Assembly (NCBI RefSeq): GCF_024347095.1
Contig: NZ_AP024903.1
Location: forward strand, 2,542,001 to 2,606,000
DNA: 64,000 nucleotides
Origin: Vibrio rhizosphaerae
GTDB taxonomy: Bacteria; Pseudomonadota; Gammaproteobacteria; Enterobacterales; Vibrionaceae
Direction: 5' to 3'
In this document: positions 17,654 to 27,930 of the stretch, in pieces
Layout: the number at the start of each line of letters is the position of its first letter
How positions within the stretch are numbered: position 1 is the first letter of the stretch
Position numbers and translations under genes: made by a program
The notes under the pieces: generated by a model
Told to the model about the DNA's origin: nothing
Database searches by the model: none
The model's input: the letters and a program-made list of their open reading frames with translations, nothing else

Positions 17654-17968
17654 AACTCAATTCTCTTTGATGTATGCTGAAATGGCACTCTTACGATAAG
17701 AGCGATACATGTTTCCGGCTCATTCAGGATATATGGGTGAAATGTTCCGGTGATAATCATGAGTTTACCCCAACAATTCATTCTGTCGAGCCTTGCCCTG
17801 CAAGAATGCTGTTTCTTCCTTCAGATCCAGCGCATCATCTCACCAAATCATCAGAAAGTGACTCACAATTCGATCTCCTTAACACTTTTGCAACATTACA
17901 ACTGGTAAGACCTCTTCGATAGTTCTACGATAAAAGCATCTGATATCTCCCGATTAAGGAAAAGAAAT
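17654..17968. other. Intergenic region between gmhA and fadE
   Basis: 315 bases. It holds the FadR-like box at 17900-17916 and a small hairpin CTCTTACGATAAGAG near 17689-17703 on the gmhA side. The reading frames present look random. No further feature is supported. Confidence 0.45.
17900..17916. promoter_or_regulatory. FadR-type operator before fadE
   Basis: AACTGGTAAGACCTCTT matches the strong FadR site AACTGGTCCGACCTGTT at 14 of 17 positions. It lies about 52 bases before fadE, consistent with repression relieved by long-chain acyl-CoA. Confidence 0.65.
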
Positions 17969-20455
17969 ATGAGTATTTTGCTCTCGATCGTCGTATTACT
18001 CGCGGTATGGGGAATCTGCGCCTATCATCGTCTCTCAATGGCATTGGGAACAGGAATGCTTACAGCGTCACTCATTGTGTTAACGCTGCTTGGCCATGTC
18101 GGTTTCATATTCTGGGTAATTTATGCACTGGTGATTGCCTGTGTCATTGTGCCATCGATTCGACAAAGCCTCCTGACCTCCCAAATTTTCAGTCTTTTTA
18201 AACGCCTGCTCCCAACGATGTCTCAGACCGAAAAAGAGGCGTTGGATGCAGGGACAGTTTGGTGGGAAGCCGAACTATTCCGAGGCAAACCCGACTGGCA
18301 ACAACTGCATCGTTATCAGGCCCCCCACCTGACAGAAGAAGAGCGCGCATTTTTAGACGGGCCGGTCAATCAGGTCTGTGAGATGGTCAACGATTATCAG
18401 GTCTCCCATGAACTGGCTGATTTACCACCTGAAGTCTGGGAATATCTCAAAGAACAAAAATTCTTTGCCATGATTATAAAAAAACAGTACGGCGGTCTGG
18501 AATTTTCAGCCTATGCACAATCGCTGGTACTACAAAAGCTTGCCGGTGTATCCGGGATTCTCGCCATCACCGTCGGTGTTCCAAACTCTCTGGGGCCCGG
18601 AGAGTTATTGCAACATTACGGCACCGAAAAGCAAAAAGATTATTATCTGCCCCGGCTGGCAACCGGTCAGGAAATTCCCTGTTTTGCCTTAACCAGTCCT
18701 GAAGCCGGCTCGGATGCCGGTTCGATTCCTGATTTCGGTGTGGTTTGTAAAGGCACATGGGAAGGCAAAGAAGTCGTCGGAATGCGTCTGACCTGGAATA
18801 AACGCTATATCACACTGGCCCCGGTAGCGACCGTCCTTGGGTTAGCCTTTAAATTACAAGATCCCGACCATTTGCTTGGTGAAGAAGAAAATATCGGCAT
18901 CACCTGTGCGCTGATCCCAACCGATATGGCCGGGGTGGAAATTGGCCGGCGTCACTTCCCGCTGAATATTCCATTCCAAAACGGCCCGACGCAGGGCAAA
19001 GACGTGTTTGTCCCGCTTGATTTCATCATTGGCGGGCCAAGTATGGCTGGCAACGGATGGCGCATGCTGGTTGAATGTCTGTCGGTGGGTCGTGGCATCA
19101 CCCTGCCATCGAACTCAACCGGTGTCACCAAAACGGCAGCGGTCGCAACCGGAGCCTACGCCAGAATCCGCCGTCAATTTAAGCAACCGATCGGTAAAAT
19201 GGAAGGAATAGAGGAGCCTTTAGCACGTTTAGGAGGGAACGCCTATCTGATGGATGCTGCTTGTCAGCTCACCGTGACCGGTATTATGCGCGGTGAAAAA
19301 CCATCGGTCATTTCGGCCATCGTCAAATATCACTGTACTCACCGCGGACAACAATGTCTGAAAGATGCAATGGATATAACCGGCGGTAAAGGGATTTGTC
19401 TTGGTCCATCAAACTTTCTGGCGAAAAACTATCAGGGCGCGCCTATCGCAATTACGGTTGAAGGGGCCAACATTCTGACCCGCTCCATGATTATCTTTGG
19501 CCAAGGTGCGATCCGCTGTCACCCTTATGTGCTCAAAGAGATGGAACTGGCCCATTCTCAAGATGAAGATGCGATGACGAAGTTCGATCAGACACTCAGC
19601 GCACACATTGCTTATACCATCAGTAATGCTGTCCGTAGCTTCTGGCTCGGTCTCACCAATGGACTCGGATCTGCCGCACCACATCAGGATGAAACCAAAC
19701 GTTACTACCAGCGACTGAACCGTTACAGTGCCAATCTGGCATTCATGGCTGACCTGACGATGCTGACACTCGGCGGTAGCCTGAAACGTAAAGAACGTGT
19801 ATCCGCCCGTCTGGGAGATTTACTGAGTCAATTGTATTTGTCTTCAGCAACATTAAAACGTTATGACGATGATGGTCGTCACACTGAAGATTTAAGCTTG
19901 GTTCGTTGGGCGCTGGAAGATAGTCTGAAGCAGATGGAAGTGGCATTGTCTGAATTACTGGATAACTATCCATCCCCGACACTGGGCTTCCTGCTCAAAC
20001 GCATCCTCATGCCTTTTGGTCGCGTCTGTCATGGTCCCAGCGATCAGCTGGATCATCAGGTTGCCAAACTTCTGCAATCCAACACAGCACCAAGAAACCG
20101 TCTGGGTCGCTATCAGTACTGGTATGCCAGCGAACATAACCCAGCGGGCCGGATTCATCAGGCTCTGGATACCATCATTCAGGCTGAACCGATTTTTGAT
20201 AAAATCTGTCAGCTGAAAAATAAACATTATCCATTTACCAATTTGGATCAGCTGGCAAAAACCGCGCTGGATGAACAGCTGATTTCAAGCGACGAATCTG
20301 ATTTACTCGTCAAAGCTGAACAGGAACGATTGTATGTGATTAATGTTGATGATTTTGCACCGGATGCATTAGCTGCCGGATCGCCTGACCAGCCAAAACC
20401 AGGAAAAGCAAAGCGCAGCAATCGTAAAACGGCCAGTCCGGTACAGGAATCCTAA
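17969..20455 (+). CDS. fadE: Acyl-CoA dehydrogenase FadE
   Basis: First oxidation step of fatty-acid beta-oxidation: acyl-CoA to trans-2-enoyl-CoA with FAD. 828 residues, the long gammaproteobacterial type. Two hydrophobic segments (about 1-20 and 25-55) anchor it to the inner membrane. The dehydrogenase domain follows, with [15 protein letters not shown] near 230 and [13 protein letters not shown] near 375. A family-specific C-terminal domain (about 570-800) is present. The last 30 residues are lysine- and proline-rich. A FadR-like site lies upstream and a terminator downstream. Confidence 0.96.
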   Translation: MSILLSIVVLLAVWGICAYHRLSMALGTGMLTASLIVLTLLGHVGFIFWVIYALVIACVIVPSIRQSLLTSQIFSLFKRLLPTMSQTEKEALDAGTVWWEAELFRGKPDWQQLHRYQAPHLTEEERAFLDGPVNQVCEMVNDYQVSHELADLPPEVWEYLKEQKFFAMIIKKQYGGLEFSAYAQSLVLQKLAGVSGILAITVGVPNSLGPGELLQHYGTEKQKDYYLPRLATGQEIPCFALTSPEAGSDAGSIPDFGVVCKGTWEGKEVVGMRLTWNKRYITLAPVATVLGLAFKLQDPDHLLGEEENIGITCALIPTDMAGVEIGRRHFPLNIPFQNGPTQGKDVFVPLDFIIGGPSMAGNGWRMLVECLSVGRGITLPSNSTGVTKTAAVATGAYARIRRQFKQPIGKMEGIEEPLARLGGNAYLMDAACQLTVTGIMRGEKPSVISAIVKYHCTHRGQQCLKDAMDITGGKGICLGPSNFLAKNYQGAPIAITVEGANILTRSMIIFGQGAIRCHPYVLKEMELAHSQDEDAMTKFDQTLSAHIAYTISNAVRSFWLGLTNGLGSAAPHQDETKRYYQRLNRYSANLAFMADLTMLTLGGSLKRKERVSARLGDLLSQLYLSSATLKRYDDDGRHTEDLSLVRWALEDSLKQMEVALSELLDNYPSPTLGFLLKRILMPFGRVCHGPSDQLDHQVAKLLQSNTAPRNRLGRYQYWYASEHNPAGRIHQALDTIIQAEPIFDKICQLKNKHYPFTNLDQLAKTALDEQLISSDESDLLVKAEQERLYVINVDDFAPDALAAGSPDQPKPGKAKRSNRKTASPVQES

Positions 20456-20500
20456 AGTCAGGCATACAAGAAAAAGCAGTGTCAGTCATGCCGATAAGTA

Positions 20501-20534
20501 AAAATGCCAGTCAGGATACTGACTGGCATTTTTT
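20501..20534. terminator. Bidirectional terminator between fadE and the TIGR03503 gene
   Basis: AAAATGCCAGTCA pairs with TGACTGGCATTTT around a 6-base loop, with A- and T-runs on both sides, between convergent genes. Confidence 0.88.
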
Positions 20535-20561
20535 ACGTTGACAGAATTCAACACATCACGA

Positions 20562-21803
20562 TTACTTTTTCGGCATATCAAGCTGGAGTGGCATCTTTTG
20601 CGCCTTCCTCTTGCGGACAATCGTCCAGATGACCAGTCCAAGAATCAAAGCACCTATATTTCCGAGCACGATATAAATCAGCTTCCACTTTCTTGCTGAT
20701 TCTCGCTGTTGCAATATCGCTTCCTGCTGTTCCTGCTTCACTTTCTCTGCGAGAGCTCTCTCCTGCATCAGGCGTGTCTGCTCGATATTCACATCTTCCA
20801 CAACACTATACGTATGTTCAGAAATCGGAAAAATAAGTGGCCGCTGAGAGTTGACCTCAGTCGCATAAACTCGACCATTCCATTTAAAGTTCCCCACTTC
20901 ACCATCGTTCGGAATGGTCAGTTTAACCGTCAGCGATTCACGATCGGCTTGCCCTTCAGCAGTAAAGTGGTTGTCATATCGATCCCAGTGATCGACATGT
21001 GCTATCACCGAGCCCGGTTCGATCGTGCCCTCTAACCCGGTAAACACGACTTGATGAGATTGCCCATCAACACGAGATTGTATAAAAGAGGTGGTAATCG
21101 GTGAGGGATAAACCAGTACTTCCTGCTCCTGCGCACGTAAAAAGACGCCATTTCCCGAGGTAATGCGAGCCCGGTATCGGCCCGGTTCAGAGAAAATTTT
21201 CAATTTTACGGTAAACACGCCATCACCGGGTTTTTCATCGAGTCCCCGACCATCATCGGCAAACTCGCCGATCACATCCGGGGTCGGGCGCGCTTCTTTG
21301 ACCAGTTGTGCTTCATTCTCAATATATTTAGTAAAGGTCACTTTCAGTTTGACGCGTTCCAGAAAATCGCGAATGGTTAACGGCTTATCATCGGAAGTCA
21401 GTCTGGCGGTAAACTTAATTTCTTCGCCCTGATATAATCGCAGCGGGAGTTGATCGGTGGTCAACGCCAGATTTGAAATCAGCCTGATATTATTTTTGGG
21501 AGTTACCTTGCCCACCGCTTGCCAAGGGCCGGGCATCGGCTTATCAATTGAAATAATATCCATTGATGGTTCCTGATACCAACGGACATTATCCGGATGC
21601 CGCCATGAATAGTATTTCGTGCCATCCGGACGAACCAATACCACGGGTTTCGAGGGTTTCTCACGGTAAATGACGAACGTAATCTGACTGATGGTCGGAT
21701 CCACACGAACGCGGTTATCCAACAAAGACACCGGAGAATTTGTTGCAGCATAACTTCCCAGCGATACCCATAGCCCGATAAAGATCGTTAACACCCGCAA
21801 CAT
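20562..21803 (-). CDS. TIGR03503-family membrane-anchored periplasmic protein
   Basis: 413 residues. Signal peptide (cleavage probably after GSYA, residue 19), then a large beta-rich periplasmic region. It includes an FxDDGRGLDEKPGDGVFT-type loop (shown as FADDGRGLDEKPGDGVFT) that resembles calcium-binding or choice-of-anchor domains. A charged Gln/Glu-rich helix (about 340-370), one transmembrane segment (about 373-395) and a basic tail follow. It recurs beside dnaQ in Vibrio and Shewanella, but its function is unknown. Fourteen bases separate it from dnaQ, so the two are probably co-transcribed. Confidence 0.8.
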   Translation of the reverse strand: MLRVLTIFIGLWVSLGSYAATNSPVSLLDNRVRVDPTISQITFVIYREKPSKPVVLVRPDGTKYYSWRHPDNVRWYQEPSMDIISIDKPMPGPWQAVGKVTPKNNIRLISNLALTTDQLPLRLYQGEEIKFTARLTSDDKPLTIRDFLERVKLKVTFTKYIENEAQLVKEARPTPDVIGEFADDGRGLDEKPGDGVFTVKLKIFSEPGRYRARITSGNGVFLRAQEQEVLVYPSPITTSFIQSRVDGQSHQVVFTGLEGTIEPGSVIAHVDHWDRYDNHFTAEGQADRESLTVKLTIPNDGEVGNFKWNGRVYATEVNSQRPLIFPISEHTYSVVEDVNIEQTRLMQERALAEKVKQEQQEAILQQRESARKWKLIYIVLGNIGALILGLVIWTIVRKRKAQKMPLQLDMPKK

Positions 21804-21817
21804 ATATACTCACTCTC

Positions 21818-22555
21818 CTACTGACGCCAAAGACAGCTGCCATTTTTTTCAACTAAATCTAAACGATCTTGATGTGCTTGTATTTCATCGGCAGTTGCAC
21901 TTAAAACCTTTAGTGATTTTCGGCCAGTCGCCACTCTGCGAATCGCTTCACCACCATCACTGTTACTTTGCCCTGCAGAGAACTGTAGCGAGGTTTGCCC
22001 GCCGGTCATCAACAAATAAACGTCAGCCAGAATCTCCGCATCAAGCAAGGCCCCGTGCAACGTCCGGTGTGAATTATCGATGCCATACCGTTCACATAAC
22101 ACGTCAAGATTGTTCCGCTTTCCGGGGAAAATCCGCTTGGCCATTGCCAGTGTATCGGTCACCTTGCAATACTGTTCCGTTTTGCCAATGCTGGCATCCA
22201 GCTTCGCAAACTCATAATCCATAAAGCCGACGTCAAACGGTGCATTGTGAGCGACCAACTCGGCCCCGCGGATAAATTCAAGAAAAGATGCATGGACATC
22301 TTTGTACATCGGTTTGTCGACAAGAAATTCATCGGTAATCCCGTGAACTTCAATCGCTTCTGACTGGATTTGACGATCCGGCTTGAGATAGACATGAAAA
22401 TGTCTGCCGGTCAGTTTGCGGTTGATAATTTCAACCGCACCGATTTCGATGATCCGATGCCCCTCATAGTGCGGGCCACCATCTAAGTTCATACCCGTGG
22501 TTTCCGTATCCAGAACCACAATACGATGTATTTCAGAATTGTTGCTAGTATTCAT
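21818..22555 (-). CDS. dnaQ: DNA polymerase III epsilon subunit (proofreading exonuclease)
   Basis: 3'-5' exonuclease of the replicase. 245 residues. DEDDh motifs: ExoI VLDTETTGM (D16, E18), ExoII HNAPFDVGFMDYE, ExoIII HRTLHGALLDAEILADVY. The last 60 residues carry the segment that binds the alpha subunit, whose gene dnaE is also in this window. It is divergent from rnhA with 57 bases between starts, the classic enterobacterial arrangement with overlapping promoters. Confidence 0.97.
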   Translation of the reverse strand: MNTSNNSEIHRIVVLDTETTGMNLDGGPHYEGHRIIEIGAVEIINRKLTGRHFHVYLKPDRQIQSEAIEVHGITDEFLVDKPMYKDVHASFLEFIRGAELVAHNAPFDVGFMDYEFAKLDASIGKTEQYCKVTDTLAMAKRIFPGKRNNLDVLCERYGIDNSHRTLHGALLDAEILADVYLLMTGGQTSLQFSAGQSNSDGGEAIRRVATGRKSLKVLSATADEIQAHQDRLDLVEKNGSCLWRQ

Positions 22556-22612
22556 TGGGATAACTGTGTCAGACTATGTTGATTCAATCACTGTGGCTTA
22601 TAGTATCAAATC

Positions 22613-23074
22613 ATGGCGAAACAGGTGGAAATTTTCACAGATGGTTCTTGTCTCGGCAATCCGGGACCAGGTGGGTATGGCATTGTTCTGCGTTATAAAA
22701 GCACTGAAAAAAATCTTTCGCAAGGCTTTCGGTTAACCACAAACAACCGCATGGAAATGATGGCAGCCGTAGTCGCACTCAAAAGCCTGAAAGAGTCCTG
22801 TCACGTGATTCTCACAACGGACAGCCAGTACGTCCGACAGGGCATCACGCAATGGATTCATAACTGGAAGAAAAAAGGCTGGAAAACCGCCGATAAAAAG
22901 CCGGTTAAAAACGCAGATTTATGGCAAGCACTGGATAAAGAAACCCAGCGCCATCAAGTTGAATGGCACTGGGTCAAAGGCCATGCCGGCCACAGGGAAA
23001 ATGAAATTTGCGATGAGCTGGCTCGCACCGCGGCGGAATCCCCTACCGCTGATGATGAAGGCTATCAACCCTAG
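22613..23074 (+). CDS. rnhA: Ribonuclease HI
   Basis: Cuts the RNA strand of RNA:DNA hybrids. 153 residues. It has the DEDD active site: D10 in [13 protein letters not shown]48 in NRMEMMA, D70 in TTDSQYV, and the last Asp in [11 protein letters not shown]. The basic loop [17 protein letters not shown] is the substrate-binding handle found in E. coli-type enzymes. Divergent from dnaQ; it ends 4 bases from the converging yafS. Confidence 0.97.
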   Translation: MAKQVEIFTDGSCLGNPGPGGYGIVLRYKSTEKNLSQGFRLTTNNRMEMMAAVVALKSLKESCHVILTTDSQYVRQGITQWIHNWKKKGWKTADKKPVKNADLWQALDKETQRHQVEWHWVKGHAGHRENEICDELARTAAESPTADDEGYQP

Positions 23075-23078
23075 CCGA

Positions 23079-23807
23079 TTACTCAGAATGGATCCGATAG
23101 TTGATCCGAACCGGACTCAGTGTCCGTTTTAAACGCCAGTGCGGCTTAATCGGCTTAAGCGGATAGGTTCTTTTCCGGGCAACGATAAAGTACAGACTGC
23201 CGAACGTCCGCCAGCAATCACTGATGTTATTTTCCAGCCAGGTCCAGAGCGGACGATAATTCTGGATCGGAAATAACGCATACCGTTCACACTCAATCAC
23301 CTGATAGTTCAACACACCCAGCCAATCACTGATACGGCTGGGTGTGAACATCCGCCCACTCCACGGCAAATATTTCTTGCGCCACGGTAAAATACTTGCG
23401 CATCCGGTCAGGCTCATCGGATTAAATCCGGTCACAATCAAATACCCATCATCAACCATTACCCGATCCACTTCTCTGAGCATTCGGTGCGGATCGTTAC
23501 AATAGTCGAGCTGATGCGCCAAAATGACCACATCAATACTTTTTTCCAGAAAAGGTAAGTCATATCCATCTGCAATCAGTGTATGCAATGGGTTTTCTAT
23601 ATCTAAATGGACTTGATGTTGAATATTTGAAAGACTACTGGCAAGCTCACAACTTAAGCCACCCAATTTCAGCATATGATAACCAAATAATTTCGGCCAC
23701 CACTCATCTAACCGGGTTTGTATCGACTCACTGACCCATTGACCATTTTTCAGCTGGTTCCAAGAGTGCGGCTTATCGATTTTTTTTTCACTGCGTGCCG
23801 GTTCCAT
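23079..23807 (-). CDS. yafS: SAM-dependent methyltransferase YafS
   Basis: 242 residues, a class I methyltransferase fold resembling E. coli YafS along its length. KLFGYHMLKLGGLS replaces a classical motif I. LPFLEKSIDVVILAHQLDYCNDPHRMLREVDRV and DGYLIVTGFNPMSLTG follow (each split at the turns). The substrate is unknown. A TTG at 23834 would extend the frame, but the ATG at 23807 (MEPARSEKK) matches the family start. It is divergent from gloB. Confidence 0.85.
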   Translation of the reverse strand: MEPARSEKKIDKPHSWNQLKNGQWVSESIQTRLDEWWPKLFGYHMLKLGGLSCELASSLSNIQHQVHLDIENPLHTLIADGYDLPFLEKSIDVVILAHQLDYCNDPHRMLREVDRVMVDDGYLIVTGFNPMSLTGCASILPWRKKYLPWSGRMFTPSRISDWLGVLNYQVIECERYALFPIQNYRPLWTWLENNISDCWRTFGSLYFIVARKRTYPLKPIKPHWRLKRTLSPVRINYRIHSE

Positions 23808-23860
23808 GACTGCCCCGCTACATAATAAGCTCAATAAAAGAAGGTGAATGGAGATAACTC

Positions 23861-24619
23861 ATGTTAAACATCAAAAGCATACCTGCATTTCGCGATAATT
23901 ACATCTGGCTCATCCAAAATCGGGATCAACACTGCGTCGTTGTCGATCCCGGCGATGCAGGCGTAGTCATCGACTACCTGACATCCAATCATCTGACTTT
24001 AGATGCCATCCTTATCACCCATCATCATCCCGATCATACTGGTGGCATCAGTGAACTGGTTCGCCACTTTCCCCATATTCATGTTGTCGGTCCGGCGGAT
24101 GAAGCCATACCGGGTATCACTCATGCTGTCTCCGGTGGTGACCAAATTGAAGTGTTTGACCATATTTTCCATATTCTCGATTTAAAAGGTCACACTCTGG
24201 GACATATAGGCTATCTGGGTGAATCCGAAGTTTTCTGTGGGGACACTTTATTTTCTGCCGGATGCGGCCGCCTATTTGAAGGAACAGCGGCAGATATGTG
24301 GCAGTCCTTACAGAAATTAAGAGCCTTACCGGAAGAAACTAAGGTTTACTGCGCCCATGAATATACAGCCAGTAATATTGCTTTTGCGTTAGCCGTCGAG
24401 CCATCAAACACAGCGCTACAGGCTTATCGCGATACCGTCAATCGCCTGCGCGCCCATAATCAACCCACAGTACCGACGACCATCGGACTGGAGAAACAGA
24501 TTAATCCTTTTTTACGTCCGGATCAGGCTGAAATGATTAAATCCGTCTCAGATAAGACCTCAGACCTTGATCCCCTTTCTGTTTTTACGGTATTACGTGA
24601 ATGGAAAAATGAATTTTAA
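23861..24619 (+). CDS. gloB: Hydroxyacylglutathione hydrolase (glyoxalase II)
   Basis: Hydrolyses S-lactoylglutathione to lactate and glutathione, second step of methylglyoxal detoxification. 252 residues. The metallo-beta-lactamase motif [10 protein letters not shown] (about residues 53-62) supplies two zinc sites. Other ligands are in [26 protein letters not shown] and CAHEYT. A C-terminal helical substrate domain follows. GGAG lies about 8 bases before the ATG. Confidence 0.95.
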   Translation: MLNIKSIPAFRDNYIWLIQNRDQHCVVVDPGDAGVVIDYLTSNHLTLDAILITHHHPDHTGGISELVRHFPHIHVVGPADEAIPGITHAVSGGDQIEVFDHIFHILDLKGHTLGHIGYLGESEVFCGDTLFSAGCGRLFEGTAADMWQSLQKLRALPEETKVYCAHEYTASNIAFALAVEPSNTALQAYRDTVNRLRAHNQPTVPTTIGLEKQINPFLRPDQAEMIKSVSDKTSDLDPLSVFTVLREWKNEF

Positions 24620-24693
24620 CACTTCCTCTCTTGTCATCATTATCCTGAGACAAGTATCATCACGGGCTGTGTAAAAAAGGCTGTAATTAATTT

Positions 24694-26268
24694 ATGAGAA
24701 TACATATCAGTTGGGTGCTAATGTTGTTAGTCACCGGATGTCAAACCACCCAACCGTTTGAACAGGCGAATGCTCCCGAACCGATGCAGACACAGTCTCA
24801 GGAGCATTCGGAAAACGCAGCCGCAGAGCCGTCTGCAACGTTCCAGACGGCGGTTGAAAAACAAAAGAAAATCCTCACCCCACAGGAGCAAGCCGACCTG
24901 TGGCAACGGATTATTATGCAATTTCGTCTGCCGGTGCCGGATAAAGCATCGGTCAACCGTTATCGGGCTTGGTATCTCAAACACCCCAGACATTTAGCCA
25001 CAGTCGCCCAAAGAGCCACACCTTTTCTCTATCTGATCGCCGAAAAGATTGAACAACGTCACCTCCCGCTGGAACTCGCCCTACTCCCTGTTGTTGAAAG
25101 CTCTTTCGATGCCTTTGCCTACTCTTATGGCCGGGCTGCCGGCTTATGGCAGTTTGTACCTTCAACCGGGAAAATATACGGTCTAAAACAAAATTTTTGG
25201 TATGACGGGCGCAGAGATGTTGATGCAGCAACCGATGCGGCATTAGAGTATCTTGCCTATCTGAACAAGAAATTTGATGGTAATTGGTACCATGCGATAG
25301 CCGCCTACAATAGTGGCAGTGGCCGGGTCTCATCAGCCATTCGGAAAAATAAAAGAAAAGGACTGCCCACCGACTTTTTCTCATTAGATTTACCCAAAGA
25401 GACCAGTAGTTATGTCCCCAAACTGCTGGCTCTGGTCGATGTGATTGCTCATCATCAGCAATATGGCATTGAACTTCCGCCGATTACGAACCAACCGGTA
25501 TTGGCTCGCGTCGATCCCCAAAAACAACTCGATCTGGCCGTTGCCGCAAAGTATGCCGGTATTAGTGTCAAAGAGCTTCAGAGCTATAATCCAGCATTCA
25601 ACCAATGGGCAACATCACCGAATGGACCGTATCGGTTGCTGATTCCTGTCGATAAAGTCAGTACGTTTGAGCAGTCAATTAAGGCCGATGACGGACGCGG
25701 GATGAAACTGATCCGCTATCAGGTTCAGTCCGGTGATGCGTTAAGTACCATTGCTCAAAAATACAATACCACGACCAAAGTCATCCAAACGGTCAATCAT
25801 CTCGATGGCATGCTGATTCGGGCCGGGCAGTATCTGATGATCCCGACTTCAGTCAAAGATGAAAAAGCTTATGCGCTCAGTATGAGTAACCGCCTAGCGA
25901 AGATTCAGTCCAGAGTCAGAGGACAATATAAGATGACTCACCGGGTTCGTTCAGGAGAGAGTTTATGGACGATTGCCAAGCACTACCATGTCTCTCATCG
26001 CTCTTTGGCAAAGTGGAATGGAATGAGCCCGAAAGATCCGCTCAAGGTCGGCAAATCACTGGTTATCTGGAAAAAAGCCAGTGATGGTGCGATCATCCGA
26101 ACCTTATTTTACAAGGTGCGCAGTGGCGATACGCTCAGCGGTATTGCTAATAAATTCAGAATCAGAACCTCCGATATCATCAAGTGGAATAGCCTGATGG
26201 AAGAGCAATATCTCCAGCCGGGTCAGCAGTTGAAATTATATGTGGATGTTACCAAAGTCAGTGTTTAA
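24694..26268 (+). CDS. mltD: Membrane-bound lytic murein transglycosylase D
   Basis: Cleaves the MurNAc-GlcNAc bond of peptidoglycan. 524 residues. A lipobox LVTGC puts the lipid-modified Cys at residue 16, so it is an outer-membrane lipoprotein. The SLT domain (about 105-235) has the catalytic Glu in VVESSFDAFAYSYGRAAGLWQF. Three LysM repeats follow, beginning YQVQSGDALSTIA (near 347), HRVRSGESLWTIA (near 416) and YKVRSGDTLSGIA (near 475). E. coli MltD has two, so the third is a small difference. Confidence 0.95.
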   Translation: MRIHISWVLMLLVTGCQTTQPFEQANAPEPMQTQSQEHSENAAAEPSATFQTAVEKQKKILTPQEQADLWQRIIMQFRLPVPDKASVNRYRAWYLKHPRHLATVAQRATPFLYLIAEKIEQRHLPLELALLPVVESSFDAFAYSYGRAAGLWQFVPSTGKIYGLKQNFWYDGRRDVDAATDAALEYLAYLNKKFDGNWYHAIAAYNSGSGRVSSAIRKNKRKGLPTDFFSLDLPKETSSYVPKLLALVDVIAHHQQYGIELPPITNQPVLARVDPQKQLDLAVAAKYAGISVKELQSYNPAFNQWATSPNGPYRLLIPVDKVSTFEQSIKADDGRGMKLIRYQVQSGDALSTIAQKYNTTTKVIQTVNHLDGMLIRAGQYLMIPTSVKDEKAYALSMSNRLAKIQSRVRGQYKMTHRVRSGESLWTIAKHYHVSHRSLAKWNGMSPKDPLKVGKSLVIWKKASDGAIIRTLFYKVRSGDTLSGIANKFRIRTSDIIKWNSLMEEQYLQPGQQLKLYVDVTKVSV

Positions 26269-26286
26269 GATCTGATTGACCTGGCC

Positions 26287-26326
26287 AAGCGCTTTACCGC
26301 AACAAACGTTATCCGGTAAAGCGCTT
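26287..26326. terminator. mltD terminator
   Basis: AAGCGCTTTACCG (26287-26299) pairs perfectly with CGGTAAAGCGCTT (26314-26326) around a 14-base loop, then TTTCG. It lies between mltD and the converging yafD. Confidence 0.75.
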
Positions 26327-26361
26327 TTCGTTGAGTAAGCCATCTGATCAAGAAAAACAGA

Positions 26362-27222
26362 CTACTTCAATAAAGAGAAAGAGACCTGAATCGGATTATG
26401 ATCTGAGGCAGTGGTTTGAACAACACTGGCCTGATTCAGACGTAATCCTCGGTAAAAGACATGATCCAGCGGATGAGAAAGAAACTGTTTACGCTGGTCA
26501 TGAGTGAAGTGCACTTCCTGCATCGATAGCGATGCCATCATCTGATGAACCAACTGAATCCTCGCATCACTCCAGCTATTAAAATCACCGGCAAACAAGA
26601 TCGGTCCCTGATGAGACGTTAACGTGCTCGTCAACTGTTGCAGTTGTTTCTGAAATGCTTCGATACCAAGAGAGAAATTAATCGCATGAACATTCACCAC
26701 GGCCAGTGTCTGCGTCTCAGACTGGCTTAACGGATAATAAGCAACCAAAGCCGATTTCGGCAGACGAATCAACGGCTCATCAGCGGTATAAGCACACGCG
26801 GAGACGGGAAGCGAACCGGCAATATTCATCACACCGGCAGATGTATTGAAAACCGAGAAAGCATGGACTTGTAACGCTGACAGGTTCTGTTGCACCAGCC
26901 ATTGGGAAAATGGCGGACTAAAACTTGATTCCTGAAGCAGGAGCAACTGCTTGTGCTGACTATACTCGGTCAAGGCCGGCTCCCAGTCAGCGCGGTTTTC
27001 TTTATAGATATTCCACACCAAAACATTCAAAACGCCTTGGGCATCAATCGCTGTAGGGGAATGACCATTTTGATAACATTGCTCACCCAGTGACGGTACG
27101 GATGACGCTGAGGGTACCAATCTCATCAACTGGGGTGAATCCGGGACTTGAAAAACCAGCGTCGCGCCAAATCCAGAGAGGAATAACAAAACAACAAGGA
27201 TAATCCCCAATCTTTTTTTCAT
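26362..27222 (-). CDS. yafD: Endonuclease/exonuclease/phosphatase family protein YafD
   Basis: 286 residues. An N-terminal hydrophobic segment (about 5-25) is a membrane anchor or signal. The EEP fold follows, with VLVWNIYKENRADW, LLLQESS (metal-binding Glu), GDFNSWSDAR and the closing TTASDHNPIQVSF (Asp-His pair). Family members hydrolyse phosphodiesters or phosphomonoesters; the YafD substrate is not established. Its place next to mltD-gloB-yafS-rnhA-dnaQ matches the E. coli neighbourhood. Confidence 0.85.
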   Translation of the reverse strand: MKKRLGIILVVLLFLSGFGATLVFQVPDSPQLMRLVPSASSVPSLGEQCYQNGHSPTAIDAQGVLNVLVWNIYKENRADWEPALTEYSQHKQLLLLQESSFSPPFSQWLVQQNLSALQVHAFSVFNTSAGVMNIAGSLPVSACAYTADEPLIRLPKSALVAYYPLSQSETQTLAVVNVHAINFSLGIEAFQKQLQQLTSTLTSHQGPILFAGDFNSWSDARIQLVHQMMASLSMQEVHFTHDQRKQFLSHPLDHVFYRGLRLNQASVVQTTASDHNPIQVSFSLLK

Positions 27223-27322
27223 GGTGTGTTTTCCGGAAAGTAATCAAAGAATAAAATGGCAGGAATACATCAATGGTTGATGACAAAGAAGGAGCCACCG
27301 GCTCCTTCTGTTACATGAAGAA

Positions 27323-27670
<348 letters not shown>

Positions 27671-27930
27671 TTAAACTTTATGGGTTGCTGGCATTATCGA
27701 TTACCAGAAGAAAACATTCAACAATCCTTCAATTGATAAGCAATCATCACGCCAATATGAAATCAATAGATGAATACCATATTGTCAGGATGATTCACGA
27801 CCAACACCTGAGAGTCGATTCGTCCGGCTCTATCTTCACCGAGCACCACCGAAGCATGGCGTCATCCCTTCAAACAGCTTGATCCTAGCCATAATACGTG
27901 GTTCTCACGCCGACATCCAGGTCATGATAT

